DNA of 64,000 nt from Kangiella sediminilitoris (GCF_001708405.1 NZ_CP012418.1:992001-1056000); one strand, 5' to 3'. Positions 37,308 to 46,421 are shown, numbered from the stretch's first letter. The notes: generated by a model from the sequence alone, not told the origin. Numbers and translations are program-made.

Positions 37308-38039
37308 TTATAGCTCGGTCAATTGGTGTTCGGTTGTAAAGCTACCAGTTAACTTAAAACGACTGGCAGGATGAAATAACTGACAATAACTGACTAATAA
37401 ATCTTTCGACCAGGTGATACGGTCAATTGAAAGTACGGGCTCGTTATCTTGAAGTTTTAATGTGACGCGCATGAATGGGTCGGCTTCTTTTGCCTCAATC
37501 TGATGTTCAGCCTGAGTCAGTGGGGCAACTTCCGATAAATATACATTGGGTGTCATCTGATTAAAGTTTTGCTTCAAATAATCTGGCGCAGCTTTGGGAT
37601 TAACATAGCGTTGCTCAATTTGAATAGGCTTATCATTTTCCTTATGAACCATGATTGAGTGGTATATATCTTCCCCTTCCTCTAGCTCGAAGCGATTAAG
37701 CAGATGCGTAGGACAGTGCTCTTTCTGCAGCAGAATAAGCTCGTTGGAGTAGGTATTTCCTCGCTTCGAGACCTCATCGGCAATGTTGCGGATTTCCAGC
37801 ATTGGCGAGTGTAGTTTTTTTGGTGCGACAAAGGTTCCTCTGCCTTGCACACGATATAACACACCTTCTTCAGTCAGCTCATCCAGCGCACGTCGGGCGG
37901 TCATTCGGCTCACACCACAGGTTTCAACGAGCTGGTTTTCTGAGGGAACCCGTTTGTGCTCAGCCCAGCTGGTTTTTTCAATACCTTCTTTTATAAAATT
38001 TTTAACCACCATATAAAGGCGAGTATCTATATCCGACAT
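37308..38039 (-). CDS. hutC: HutC, GntR/HutC-family repressor of histidine utilisation
   Basis: Represses hut genes and is released by urocanate, as known for HutC. The 243 residues have an N-terminal winged helix (SENQLVETCGVSRMTARRAL then GVLYRVQGRGTFVA) and a C-terminal UTRA ligand-binding domain (PIQIEQRYVNPKAAPDYL, DPFMRVTLKLQDNEPVLSI). It heads the hutCUH operon, and a TTGTATATACAA operator overlaps its transcription start, indicating autoregulation. Confidence 0.95.
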   Translation of the reverse strand: MSDIDTRLYMVVKNFIKEGIEKTSWAEHKRVPSENQLVETCGVSRMTARRALDELTEEGVLYRVQGRGTFVAPKKLHSPMLEIRNIADEVSKRGNTYSNELILLQKEHCPTHLLNRFELEEGEDIYHSIMVHKENDKPIQIEQRYVNPKAAPDYLKQNFNQMTPNVYLSEVAPLTQAEHQIEAKEADPFMRVTLKLQDNEPVLSIDRITWSKDLLVSYCQLFHPASRFKLTGSFTTEHQLTEL

Positions 38040-38108
38040 TTTTATTTAGTATCTACTACTTCACATCCATTCATGGCTTGAACCTCGGAATAATTCCTGT
38101 ATCCTAGG

Positions 38109-38155
38109 TTGTATATACAAGTTGAACTATACTAATAAAACAGTAGTCTTTTCAA
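38109..38155. promoter_or_regulatory. HutC operator and divergent hutCUH / hutG promoters
   Basis: The perfect palindrome TTGTATATACAA (38109-38120) is a classic HutC-type operator. On the minus strand TTGAAA (38150-38155), an 18 bp spacer and TATAGT (38126-38131) make a good promoter for hutCUH, with the operator at about its +1. On the plus strand TATACT (38128-38133) may serve hutG, so one repressor dimer could block both directions. Confidence 0.7.
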
Positions 38156-38188
38156 GCAAAAGATAAATAAAAAAGGTAATTAAGCTTT

Positions 38189-39394
38189 ATGGGCATAGAG
38201 TCATTAATTGATAAGTTTCAAAAACAGCAACTGCAAGCGAACGAATTCAATCACTTAGCACATTTGAAGGTAGCATGGCATTATATTTGCAGTTACCAGC
38301 TGAACCTGGCAAAGGAAAAGTTTCACCGTGATCTAGTTCAATTAACTAAAGCTCTGGGTGCTGAAGATAAATATCACAGAAGTCTGACAGACTTTTTCCT
38401 TGACTATCTTTTGCATGTTAAATGGTACTTGCATACAGAGTCCTGGGCTGAGGTAGAGAGCGCTTGTCCATTATTGATTTCAGATGCAAAGACTTTAGTT
38501 GGTTATTATTACAGCGACGAAGTTATACAGTCGACAACAGCAAAAGAAAGCTTCATTGAGGCTGATATTATGCCGCTAGACAGAGCTAGCCTAAAGTTTG
38601 ATGTGACTGATCTTCCTGTATTCGATGTTGCCGAGAAGAGTTCGCCAATCATTGTTTCGATGCCGCATCACGGGCAGTTTGTCCCTCATGATGTTTTGAG
38701 ACAAATGACTGCATCTGCGTTGGACAGCGCAGATACGGACTGGTATCTGGTGCGACTGTATGATTTTCTGGACGAGCTGGGAGTCAGTCGAATCAACGCA
38801 AATTATTCGCGCTACCTTATAGATCTTAACCGTGATAGCGGTGGTGAGGTTTTATATAAAGGGGCAGATAATACAGAGCTTTGTCCCACGTCTACTTTTG
38901 ACCTTGAGCCTCTATATGACGATGGGAAGGAGCCTCATGCGGACGAAATACAGCGTAGAATAGATCTTTATTGGAAGCCGTATCATCAGAAGCTGCAGCA
39001 GCTAGTGGATGAAAAGAAAGCCCAATTTGGCTACTGTTTGCTATTTGAAGCTCATACCATTCAGTCACATGTTCCTAGGTTTTTCGATGGCCAGTTACCG
39101 GACTTTAATTTTGGTACAAACGAAGGCGAGACAGTTAATCAGGACATAAAATCCTTGCTGAAATCTTTTGAAACGGAAAGTTATAGCAAAGTCATTAATG
39201 GTCGCTTCAAAGGTGGTTATATAACTCGAAACTATGCCAACCCTGATAACGGAGTTTTTACGCTTCAACTGGAGCTATCTCAAGCAACGTATTTAGATCA
39301 AAAGCATCGATTGTATGATTCCGTAAAGGCGGATAAAGTGGCTCATGTCATCCGTCAACTCTTAGTAGCCTTAAAAGAAGTTTTAGATAAATAA
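38189..39394 (+). CDS. hutG: N-formylglutamate deformylase with extra N-terminal domain
   Basis: Last step of the formylglutamate route: splits N-formylglutamate to glutamate and formate. The 401 residues are about 130 longer than HutG. Residues 1-125 form a helical domain (FNHLAHLKVAWHYICSYQL and KYHRSLTDFFLDYLL) resembling a small stand-alone protein family of unknown function. The FGase domain follows from about 150 (IIVSMPHHGQFVPHDV, NRDSGGEVLYKG, LLFEAHTIQSHVPRFFDG) and ends with LQLELSQATYL. HutF in the same locus makes its substrate. It is divergent from hutC across the operator. Confidence 0.9.
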   Translation: MGIESLIDKFQKQQLQANEFNHLAHLKVAWHYICSYQLNLAKEKFHRDLVQLTKALGAEDKYHRSLTDFFLDYLLHVKWYLHTESWAEVESACPLLISDAKTLVGYYYSDEVIQSTTAKESFIEADIMPLDRASLKFDVTDLPVFDVAEKSSPIIVSMPHHGQFVPHDVLRQMTASALDSADTDWYLVRLYDFLDELGVSRINANYSRYLIDLNRDSGGEVLYKGADNTELCPTSTFDLEPLYDDGKEPHADEIQRRIDLYWKPYHQKLQQLVDEKKAQFGYCLLFEAHTIQSHVPRFFDGQLPDFNFGTNEGETVNQDIKSLLKSFETESYSKVINGRFKGGYITRNYANPDNGVFTLQLELSQATYLDQKHRLYDSVKADKVAHVIRQLLVALKEVLDK

Positions 39395-39420
39395 AACTAA
39401 TCGATCGATTGGTTTTTTCA
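39394..39420 (+). terminator. Terminator of hutG
   Basis: The stem aaactaatcg/cgattggttt is followed by TTTT. It begins right at the stop codon. Confidence 0.7.
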
Positions 39421-39517
39421 TACTAAATATACAGCGAAAATGGTTCTATTTCACAGGTCTTTCACGTCAATAGGGTGTATCATTAATACGAAAACTAGTA
39501 ACTAAAAGGTGATAAAT

Positions 39518-39943
39518 ATGCATAAGTTGTTAATGACCGTTTTTCTTTCTTTACTAGCGATGCCTTTGTTTGCAAAAGATATCACTATCAACGCTAATGA
39601 TCAGTTGAAGTTTGATGTTAGCGAAATCAAGGTAAAGGCCGGTGAGGAGATAAAACTTACACTCAATCATACTGGCAAGATGGGTAAAAACGTCATGGGT
39701 CACAACGTGGTGGTATTAGCCGCAGGCACAGACGTTAAAGCTTTTGCACAAGAGGCTCAAAAGGCTAAAGATTCTGAGTATATCCCTGCAGGTACAGACG
39801 CTGTCATTGCTAACACCAAATTATTGGGTGGTGGCGAGAGTGATACTATCTCTTTTACTATCGATGAAGCCGGTACTTACGAGTATATTTGTACTTTCCC
39901 GGGTCATTACTTCATGATGAAAGGAACAATTATCGTTGAGTAA
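39518..39943 (+). CDS. azu: Azurin (blue copper protein)
   Basis: A periplasmic single-electron carrier with a type 1 copper. From the ATG at 39518 it has 141 residues; a GTG at 39509 is likely part of the AAAGGTG ribosome-binding site. After the signal peptide (MHKLLMTVFLSLLAMPLFA) the copper ligands are His62 (MGHN), Cys125, His130 and Met134 (CTFPGHYFMM). The two Cys of the usual azurin disulfide (3 and 26 in Pseudomonas) are absent. It sits between hutG and hutI but has its own terminator, so it is not obviously a hut gene. Confidence 0.93.
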   Translation: MHKLLMTVFLSLLAMPLFAKDITINANDQLKFDVSEIKVKAGEEIKLTLNHTGKMGKNVMGHNVVVLAAGTDVKAFAQEAQKAKDSEYIPAGTDAVIANTKLLGGGESDTISFTIDEAGTYEYICTFPGHYFMMKGTIIVE

Positions 39944-39964
39944 ATAGTACTTTGATGTTAATTG

Positions 39965-39993
39965 AAAAAAGGCGCCTCGTGGCGCCTTTTTTT
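39965..39993. terminator. Bidirectional terminator between azurin and hutI
   Basis: The stem aaaaaaggcgcc/ggcgcctttttt has a 4-nt loop with T-runs on both strands. Confidence 0.85.
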
Positions 39994-41212
39994 ATTTGAA
40001 TATTTTGCTTAGTGGGCTTCCCCCCAGCTGGTAGCTCAGCTGGTTGGGATGATCAATATCCCAGAGTGCCAGTTCCGCTTTTTTTCCAATTTCGAGTGAG
40101 CCGATCTGCTGATCCAGTTTCAAGGCCTTAGCTGCATTAATGGTCACGCCCTGAAGAGCTTCCAGTGGCGTTAAGCGGAATAAGGTACAGGCCATATTCA
40201 ACATCAATAGCAATGACTGAGCAGGAGACGTTCCCGGGTTGCTATCAGAAGCAATGGCAATAGGAACGCCAGCTACCCGTAGTTCTTCTATTGGTGGCAG
40301 TTTTGTTTCACGTAAAAAGTAGAAAGCTCCAGGTAATAAAACAGCGACAGTACCGCTTTTAGCCATTTTTTGGATCGATTCTTCGGATAAGTATTCAAGA
40401 TGGTCTGCTGAGAGTGCTTTGTAGTCAGCAGCAAGACCCGCACCCGATTGATCAGACAACTGTTCCGCATGCAGTTTTACCGATAAACCATGTTCCTGAG
40501 CTGCATTAAAAATCTTTTCTGTCTGCTCATAACTGAATCCTATATTTTCGCAGAAGGCATCGACAGATTCCGCCAGACCAAGCTCTGCAATCTTAGGCAT
40601 CATTTCATTACAAACCAGGTTAATGTATTCATCAGGACTGTCTCTATACTCTGGGGGTAGGGCGTGGGCGCCAAGAAAGGTGGAGCTAACACGCACCGGG
40701 AATTTCTGCTGTAGCATTTTTGCTACTTTTAGCATCTTAATTTCATTGTCAGTATCAAGACCATAGCCTGACTTTATTTCAATAGTGGTAACACCTTCTT
40801 TCATAAAGCTTTTTAGTCTTTTAGCAGCGCTCCGAAATAAATCTGCTTCTGTAGCCTCGCGTGTGGCTTTTACCGTTGACAGGATGCCACCCCCAGCCTT
40901 GGCAATTTCTTCATAATCAGCCCCATTCAGACGCATTTCAAACTCATTAGCTCTATTGCCTCCGTAGACGATATGAGTGTGGCAGTCTATCAGACCGGGT
41001 GTAAGCCACTGGCCTTCTGCATCAATATATTCATCTGCTTCAAGTTCCTCATCATAAGCCCCAAGATAGCCGATAATACCGCCGTTGACGCCAATGCAGC
41101 CGTCCTCAATAATTCCGTAACTGTTATTCTCGTCTGAGTACTTTTCCGAGACGGTGGCAATATTAACGTTGTGAATAATGTAATCAAAAGGTTTTGTTTC
41201 GCTCTGGCTCAT
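39992..41212 (-). CDS. hutI: Imidazolonepropionase
   Basis: Third step of histidine breakdown: opens imidazolonepropionate to formiminoglutamate. From the ATG at 41212 it has 406 residues, the normal length; a start at 41269 would run into hutF. Amidohydrolase marks are LTPGLIDCHTHIVYGGNRANEF, GYGLDTDNEIKM, VKLHAEQLSD and IASDSNPGTSP. A GAG lies 9 bp before the ATG. It is divergent from hutF with only 42 bp between the starts, so promoters must lie partly inside coding DNA. Confidence 0.95.
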   Translation of the reverse strand: MSQSETKPFDYIIHNVNIATVSEKYSDENNSYGIIEDGCIGVNGGIIGYLGAYDEELEADEYIDAEGQWLTPGLIDCHTHIVYGGNRANEFEMRLNGADYEEIAKAGGGILSTVKATREATEADLFRSAAKRLKSFMKEGVTTIEIKSGYGLDTDNEIKMLKVAKMLQQKFPVRVSSTFLGAHALPPEYRDSPDEYINLVCNEMMPKIAELGLAESVDAFCENIGFSYEQTEKIFNAAQEHGLSVKLHAEQLSDQSGAGLAADYKALSADHLEYLSEESIQKMAKSGTVAVLLPGAFYFLRETKLPPIEELRVAGVPIAIASDSNPGTSPAQSLLLMLNMACTLFRLTPLEALQGVTINAAKALKLDQQIGSLEIGKKAELALWDIDHPNQLSYQLGGSPLSKIFK

Positions 41213-41254
41213 ATTATGATCTCGGTAATCTTTAACTATTAGCATCCCCTTATT

Positions 41255-42655
41255 ATGACAAGTATCCACCCTCAGCAGATTTTTGCAAAGACAGCGCTGC
41301 TTTCCGATGGCTGGCAGGAGAACGTGTTATTTGAACATGATTCTAATGGGCTTATCACAAAAATTAAACCTCAAACGAAAAAACCTGAAAATTTTAGTGG
41401 TAAATGTATTGAGGGAGCAGTTATCCCAGGGATGGTGAACAACCATTCTCATGCTTTCCAGTGGGCTATGGCCGGCCTGGGTGAGGCCAGTGGTGAAACT
41501 AAGGATAGCTTCTGGACGTGGCGCAAGGCTATGTATGGTTTTGTTGAGAAGATTGATCCAGATGACCTTAAAAACATTGCTAGCGCACTTTATATGCAAA
41601 TGCTTAAGTCTGGATATACCTCAGTTGGTGAGTTTCATTATTTACACCATGACAGGACAGGACAGAGTTATGACAATCCAGCTGAAATGTCTTTACAGAT
41701 ATTTGAAGCTGCCAAAGACAGTGGTATTGACGTCACTCTGTTACCGGTATTTTACCGATACAGTGGCTTTGGACCTCAGGCGCCAAACGAGGGGCAAAAG
41801 CGCTTTATCCACTCTCAGGAGGCCTATGGGCGCTTGTTGGAGCATGTTCATTTACTGGCTTCAGAATATAACCAAAGCTATGGCATCGCTCCGCATTCCT
41901 TAAGGGCTGTTACACTGGACGATATTAAGTTTGCAACTCAAGCGCTTCGTTCTCAGTCAAAAACCGCACCAGTTCATATTCATATCGCAGAGCAAACCAA
42001 GGAAGTTAATGACTGTGTTGCGCATTATGGTGAGCGACCAGTGGAGTGGTTATACAATCATTTATCTCCAGATAACAGGTGGTGTCTGGTTCATGCCACT
42101 CATATGACTGACAGTGAAATTGCTACGGTGGCACAATCAAATGCTGTGATTTCGATCTGTACAACCACAGAAGCAAATTTAGGGGATGGCTTTTTCCCCA
42201 TGATGGATTATAAAGCTCAAAATGGACGCTGGTCGGTGGGTAGTGATAGTCATATTTCAGTTAGTTCAACAGAAGAGCTTCGTTGGTTAGAGTATCAGCA
42301 ACGTTTACGTCAGCTTTCTAGAACTGTTTTGGTCGAGGGTGCTCACTCTTCAACCGGTGAATGGCTGTGGACACAGGCAGCAGAAGGAGGAGCTCAAAGC
42401 TTACAGCAACCTGTAGGTAGAATTGAAGTAGGAGCTAAGGCAAACTTTGTTGAGTTAAATTCTGACTCTCTGGTTTTTGTGGGAAAAAATAGAAGCCAAC
42501 TTTTGGATGCTTTTATTTTTAATCAGGCTGATAACAATGCCATTGCCTCTGTCTGGGTGGGAGGAACAAAAGTTGTAGAGAATGGTGAGCACCATTCTGA
42601 ACAAGCCATTACTCAAGCTTTCAAACAAAGTATGACAGAGCTACAGAGAGCTTAG
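41255..42655 (+). CDS. hutF: Formimidoylglutamate deiminase
   Basis: Fourth step: removes ammonia from formiminoglutamate to give N-formylglutamate, the HutG substrate. Its 466 residues show the amidohydrolase metal sites VIPGMVNNHSHAFQW, HIHIAEQTKEV and SVGSDSHISVSSTEELRWLEY, typical of HutF rather than HutI. The ATG at 41255 has no clear ribosome-binding site (agcatccccttatt), so the start may be weakly or leaderlessly translated. Its end overlaps the opposing sensor-like gene by 15 bp. Confidence 0.94.
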   Translation: MTSIHPQQIFAKTALLSDGWQENVLFEHDSNGLITKIKPQTKKPENFSGKCIEGAVIPGMVNNHSHAFQWAMAGLGEASGETKDSFWTWRKAMYGFVEKIDPDDLKNIASALYMQMLKSGYTSVGEFHYLHHDRTGQSYDNPAEMSLQIFEAAKDSGIDVTLLPVFYRYSGFGPQAPNEGQKRFIHSQEAYGRLLEHVHLLASEYNQSYGIAPHSLRAVTLDDIKFATQALRSQSKTAPVHIHIAEQTKEVNDCVAHYGERPVEWLYNHLSPDNRWCLVHATHMTDSEIATVAQSNAVISICTTTEANLGDGFFPMMDYKAQNGRWSVGSDSHISVSSTEELRWLEYQQRLRQLSRTVLVEGAHSSTGEWLWTQAAEGGAQSLQQPVGRIEVGAKANFVELNSDSLVFVGKNRSQLLDAFIFNQADNNAIASVWVGGTKVVENGEHHSEQAITQAFKQSMTELQRA

Positions 42656-44401
42656 TACTCTTCCTAATTTCTTGGGGTCGACTGGTTTAGAAATAAACTT
42701 AGCCGTCCCCAGCTTTTGAAATATCTCTGACTCAGTAATAGAGTGATTATGGCTCACTATGATAATTTGAGGCTTCGATTCAAGCTCTTCTATTTCTTGC
42801 AGAAATTTATCAACTGTAAAAGATTGAGCGTCTTTTAAAAAGTCCGAATTAACTAATATTGCATCGTAATTATCGTGTCGCAGTTTTTGTAATATAACCT
42901 GCTTAGTTGTAGCTTTATCAACTTCTGCACCTAGCTTATTCAAATAACCTATGAGAACCATCTTATCAATAGGATCTGAGTCGTAGACTAATACTGATAA
43001 CTTCACGCTTAGAGGTGCGATCGGTTCGGGTTGAACTTTATCATCGGGTAACTCAAGAGTGGTCAGTGGGAGTTCAAAACGAAACTCATCGCTAAAATAG
43101 AAGTATTCACCGCCAAATTTTCTAAGAATATGTTTGGCCGATATCAGCTGGATATTATTGCTCGACACTGTTACTGGAAGTTCCTCATCAAACTGAAACA
43201 AGCTTTGAGCTTTTATTGCCTTGATAAAGTCCGGAGCTTTTGATGAAAGAGAAATTCTCAAAACAGCACTAACTTGATAATCTTGCCTTAAATCGAAGTG
43301 TACATTCAGGTTATATCCCTGACAGATAGTTATAAGCTCCTGGAGCAACAACTTAAGCATTTGCTTAAATGCTTTTGCATCCGTTTCTATTTGATAGTTC
43401 ATTCGATTACCACTGAATGAATCTTGCAATAGAGTTTTCTGCTCTTTAGCTTTATCGGATAATTCGGTCAGCGTTTGTGTAATGAGATCGCGGCACCATA
43501 CTTTGTCTTTATCTTTTTGGACTGGGTGTTTTATGATGTCGTAAAATAACATCAAATTGTTAATTGAGGTGTTGAAGTCCTGCTGCGTAATAAAGCCAAT
43601 AAACTCATGAAGCTCTGTGTTAGCATCAAGTCTAGCTTGCTGAACCTCTGATTTTAAAAGATTAAGCTGATGCCTCAAGTTTTGTGTTTTTATAACTTGG
43701 TGCTCTACGGCCTGAAGTAATTCTGAGCCTTCAGAAGTTTTGAGGTTGCTTTTGAATGCTTGATAGTTCTTAGAATCGTTAAGAATATCAATCAGTTTCT
43801 TCACGACTTTTTTCTGATGACCCTGCCTGAGCTTAAGGTAAATCCAGAAAATCAGAAGAGGTAAAATAAGAGCGATATTAATGGTAATCAGTGATGCTTT
43901 ATTATTTTGGTGGCTGAAATTAAAAGGAGTAGCAGCAATTTGTATCTGCCCCAGCTTTCGGTCAGAGCTTTCTTGTTGGCTTAGTAGTCTTTCTGATAAA
44001 TCGAGTTGTTGGGTATACCCTGATCTTTGAATAATGTCTCTGTTCAAAGTTTGTAGCTCTACATCTTGCGAGATCCCAACCAAGCCACGGTTATCGACCT
44101 GTGCTACAGTCGTGTCTTGATTATCGACTATCTTCACATACGCTATATCCGGGTTATTGCGTAAAGGGTATAGGGTTTGTTCTAAATCTGATTTATTACC
44201 AAAACTTAATCCATACTCGAGACCAGGACTTAAATTAGTAAAAATCAGCTCACATAGCTTACTTTGCTGGTTATCATGTGAAGATTCCTGATATTTATAA
44301 AAGATATAATTTACGGACGCTAGAACAATAAAAAAGGTTAGCGCATAAGCAAAGTTAAATTGGCGAGTGAATCTAATTTGTTTCAAGGATTGCCCCATCA
44401 A
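42641..44401 (-). CDS. GacS/BarA-like hybrid sensor with degenerate kinase and receiver domains
   Basis: A 586-residue membrane protein. Layout: membrane helix (about 17-35), a periplasmic GacS-type sensor domain (SPGLEYGLSFGN, NNPDIAYVKIVDNQ), membrane helix (170-189), a linker/coiled coil, a degenerate kinase core, and a C-terminal receiver (468-586). Where the H-box should read HELRTP it has ITQQDF, and no N/G ATP-binding boxes are visible. In the receiver Asp474/476 and Lys572 are kept but the phospho-acceptor is Asn518 (DAILVNSDF). It should therefore be a signalling pseudo-enzyme. Its end overlaps the hutF end tail to tail. Confidence 0.75.
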   Translation of the reverse strand: MMGQSLKQIRFTRQFNFAYALTFFIVLASVNYIFYKYQESSHDNQQSKLCELIFTNLSPGLEYGLSFGNKSDLEQTLYPLRNNPDIAYVKIVDNQDTTVAQVDNRGLVGISQDVELQTLNRDIIQRSGYTQQLDLSERLLSQQESSDRKLGQIQIAATPFNFSHQNNKASLITINIALILPLLIFWIYLKLRQGHQKKVVKKLIDILNDSKNYQAFKSNLKTSEGSELLQAVEHQVIKTQNLRHQLNLLKSEVQQARLDANTELHEFIGFITQQDFNTSINNLMLFYDIIKHPVQKDKDKVWCRDLITQTLTELSDKAKEQKTLLQDSFSGNRMNYQIETDAKAFKQMLKLLLQELITICQGYNLNVHFDLRQDYQVSAVLRISLSSKAPDFIKAIKAQSLFQFDEELPVTVSSNNIQLISAKHILRKFGGEYFYFSDEFRFELPLTTLELPDDKVQPEPIAPLSVKLSVLVYDSDPIDKMVLIGYLNKLGAEVDKATTKQVILQKLRHDNYDAILVNSDFLKDAQSFTVDKFLQEIEELESKPQIIIVSHNHSITESEIFQKLGTAKFISKPVDPKKLGRVLSSL

Positions 44402-44645
44402 CTACTGCCTCAAACCCTGAAGGCATCAGTTCATTGTGATATTTTTCGAGTATGTTTCTGAATGTACCTAAATGAGCCGCCGTTGTCTATGAGTTCAAGT
44501 ATTTGATATTTAGGAAAAACTCGGTTTGCAAAGTGGGGAAGTGGAAGAGTTAGTTTATGTCATTACTTCTTGACCAAGGCGTATTTATCTCAACAGCAAA
44601 AAATTAAGCCGTTCGTATAGGTTTGCTACAGGATGTTTTTCTGCA

Positions 44646-44936
44646 TTAAATATTATTTGCGTCCATGAAGCTCAGGACTGATTCAAGAGAATCAGCTTGG
44701 TCTTCCAACTCGACCCTGTTATCAGTGCCGAATGCACCGGACCAATTATCAGGTGGCGCAATTGGTGTCAGTTCCAGCTGCTCCCAGCTTGCTTGATCAA
44801 TCTCTTCAATTTCACCGCTATAGTATTGAATTTCAATGCATTGTTCATCGCGATCAATTGCCACTACTTCAAAGCTAGCGTCTAAATCTAGTCTTTTATA
44901 CCATTGCCCTCTTTCTGGATGAATGGTTTGTCCCAT
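44646..44936 (-). CDS. Small conserved protein (DUF6763-like)
   Basis: From the ATG at 44936 it encodes 96 residues. GGGAGG sits 5 bp upstream, a far better start than the one at 44960. The sequence GQWYKRLDLDASFEVVAIDRD, then IQYYSGEIEEIDQASWEQLEL and PPDNWSGAFG resembles a small family common in gammaproteobacteria that I believe is DUF6763; no function is known. The C-terminus is acidic. It is soluble and monocistronic. Confidence 0.8.
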   Translation of the reverse strand: MGQTIHPERGQWYKRLDLDASFEVVAIDRDEQCIEIQYYSGEIEEIDQASWEQLELTPIAPPDNWSGAFGTDNRVELEDQADSLESVLSFMDANNI

Positions 44937-45128
44937 GTAACCTCCCAGTAGCTGGTACATTCCAACTACTTTTTAGTACTATCAAGACTAGCATATTGGT
45001 CAATAAATGTACCGATTCACGTTTGAGTTTGTCTATTGGTTCTGATTTTTTTCACTGCTTGCATATCCTAGCGGTGGCAATTGATTATGCTTTTACATAC
45101 AATACGCCAAAACAACAGACCAAATGGT

Positions 45129-46346
45129 ATGATAGTGTCAATTCAGGGATTTTTCCGTATTTTTTTTCTAACAGTATTCAGCTTAAGCTTTAGCCAACTC
45201 ACAGTGGCTGCTGAATGGAGCGGAGTTGTTTCTTCAGAAGGCCGATATTTTTTTAAAGAGGGTGATTTTGGGCAAAAACAATCCGAATTCTCAGTAGCTC
45301 TGGAGCCTGAGTTTTATCACCGTTGGGAGGACTCAGACTGGAGTATTGTTTTCAAGCCTTTCTTGCGCTGGGATAGTCTTGATGATGAAAGAACTCATGC
45401 CGACATTCGGGAATTAATGTTGCGCTATGTTGGTGATGACTGGGAACTAAAGGCTGGTGTAAGTAAAGTATTCTGGGGGGTCGCGGAGTCACAGCACCTT
45501 GTTGATATTATCAACCAAACCGACTTCGTTGAAAATATCGATGGAGAAGACAAACTTGGGCAGCAGATGGTCGTATTATCAACTGAACAGGATTTCGGAC
45601 TTATTGAGTTTTTTGTCTTGCCAGGCTTTCGTGAAAGAACCTTTGCTGACGAGGAGGGACGTTTTCGATTCCCTTTGACTATTGATGAAGATAATCCTAT
45701 TTATGCCGATGAAGATGGAAAACAGCGTCTGGATGCAGCTGTTCGCTGGTCTCGCTGGGTTGGTGATTGGGATATTGGTGTGTCACATTTCTCAGGCACG
45801 AGTAGAGAGCCGCTTTTTGTGGTTGATGACTCCAATCCATTGCAACCGAAACTAAGACCCTATTACGTAACCATTGATCAAACAGCTGTTGACGTTCAGG
45901 TAACGAAAGGAGCCTGGTTATGGAAATTGGAAGCGATGACTCGTTCTGGATTTGGTGAGGACAGATATTGGGCATCCGTGGGTGGCTTGGAATACACATT
46001 CTTTGGAATCACTGAAAGTGGGGCCGATCTAGGAATGATACTGGAGTATCAATACGATTCTCGGGACACTTTACCGGGTGGGTTCGAGCAGCAGGATGTT
46101 GCGGTTGCTGGCTTTCGCCTTGCAATGAATGATATTCCTTCAACCGAAGCTTTATTGGTTTACTCGCAGGGAGAAGGGCAGAAGTTTGTCAATTTTGAGG
46201 CTAGCCGTAGGTTAGGTAATGATTGGAAAATGATTCTTGAAGCCAGAATGTTTTCAGTTGATGACGAGCAGCAGCCGTTCGAGAGCCAGCTATATCCGTT
46301 CCGTAATGATGACTACATATCTCTTACTTTTGAACGGTACTTCTAA
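45129..46346 (+). CDS. Outer-membrane beta-barrel candidate
   Basis: It has 405 residues from the ATG at 45129, which gives a clean signal peptide (MIVSIQGFFRIFFLTVFSLSFSQLTVAA); the frame could open at 45081 but that adds a hydrophilic stretch before the signal. The mature protein alternates short hydrophobic and charged strands, is rich in Trp/Tyr/Asp and ends in Phe (LTFERYF), as BAM-assembled barrels do. I recognise no specific porin family, so substrate and role are unknown. Confidence 0.7.
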   Translation: MIVSIQGFFRIFFLTVFSLSFSQLTVAAEWSGVVSSEGRYFFKEGDFGQKQSEFSVALEPEFYHRWEDSDWSIVFKPFLRWDSLDDERTHADIRELMLRYVGDDWELKAGVSKVFWGVAESQHLVDIINQTDFVENIDGEDKLGQQMVVLSTEQDFGLIEFFVLPGFRERTFADEEGRFRFPLTIDEDNPIYADEDGKQRLDAAVRWSRWVGDWDIGVSHFSGTSREPLFVVDDSNPLQPKLRPYYVTIDQTAVDVQVTKGAWLWKLEAMTRSGFGEDRYWASVGGLEYTFFGITESGADLGMILEYQYDSRDTLPGGFEQQDVAVAGFRLAMNDIPSTEALLVYSQGEGQKFVNFEASRRLGNDWKMILEARMFSVDDEQQPFESQLYPFRNDDYISLTFERYF

Positions 46347-46383
46347 CTGAGCGTTGGTCATTACATTAATAAAGAGTTTAAGA

Positions 46384-46421
46384 AACAGCAGAGCTTATAG
46401 GATTAACTCTGCTGTTTTTTT
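46384..46421. terminator. Terminator shared by the barrel gene and slt
   Basis: The stem aacagcagag (46384-46393)/ctctgctgtt (46407-46416) is followed by seven T. On the minus strand it directly abuts the slt stop codon. Confidence 0.75.
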
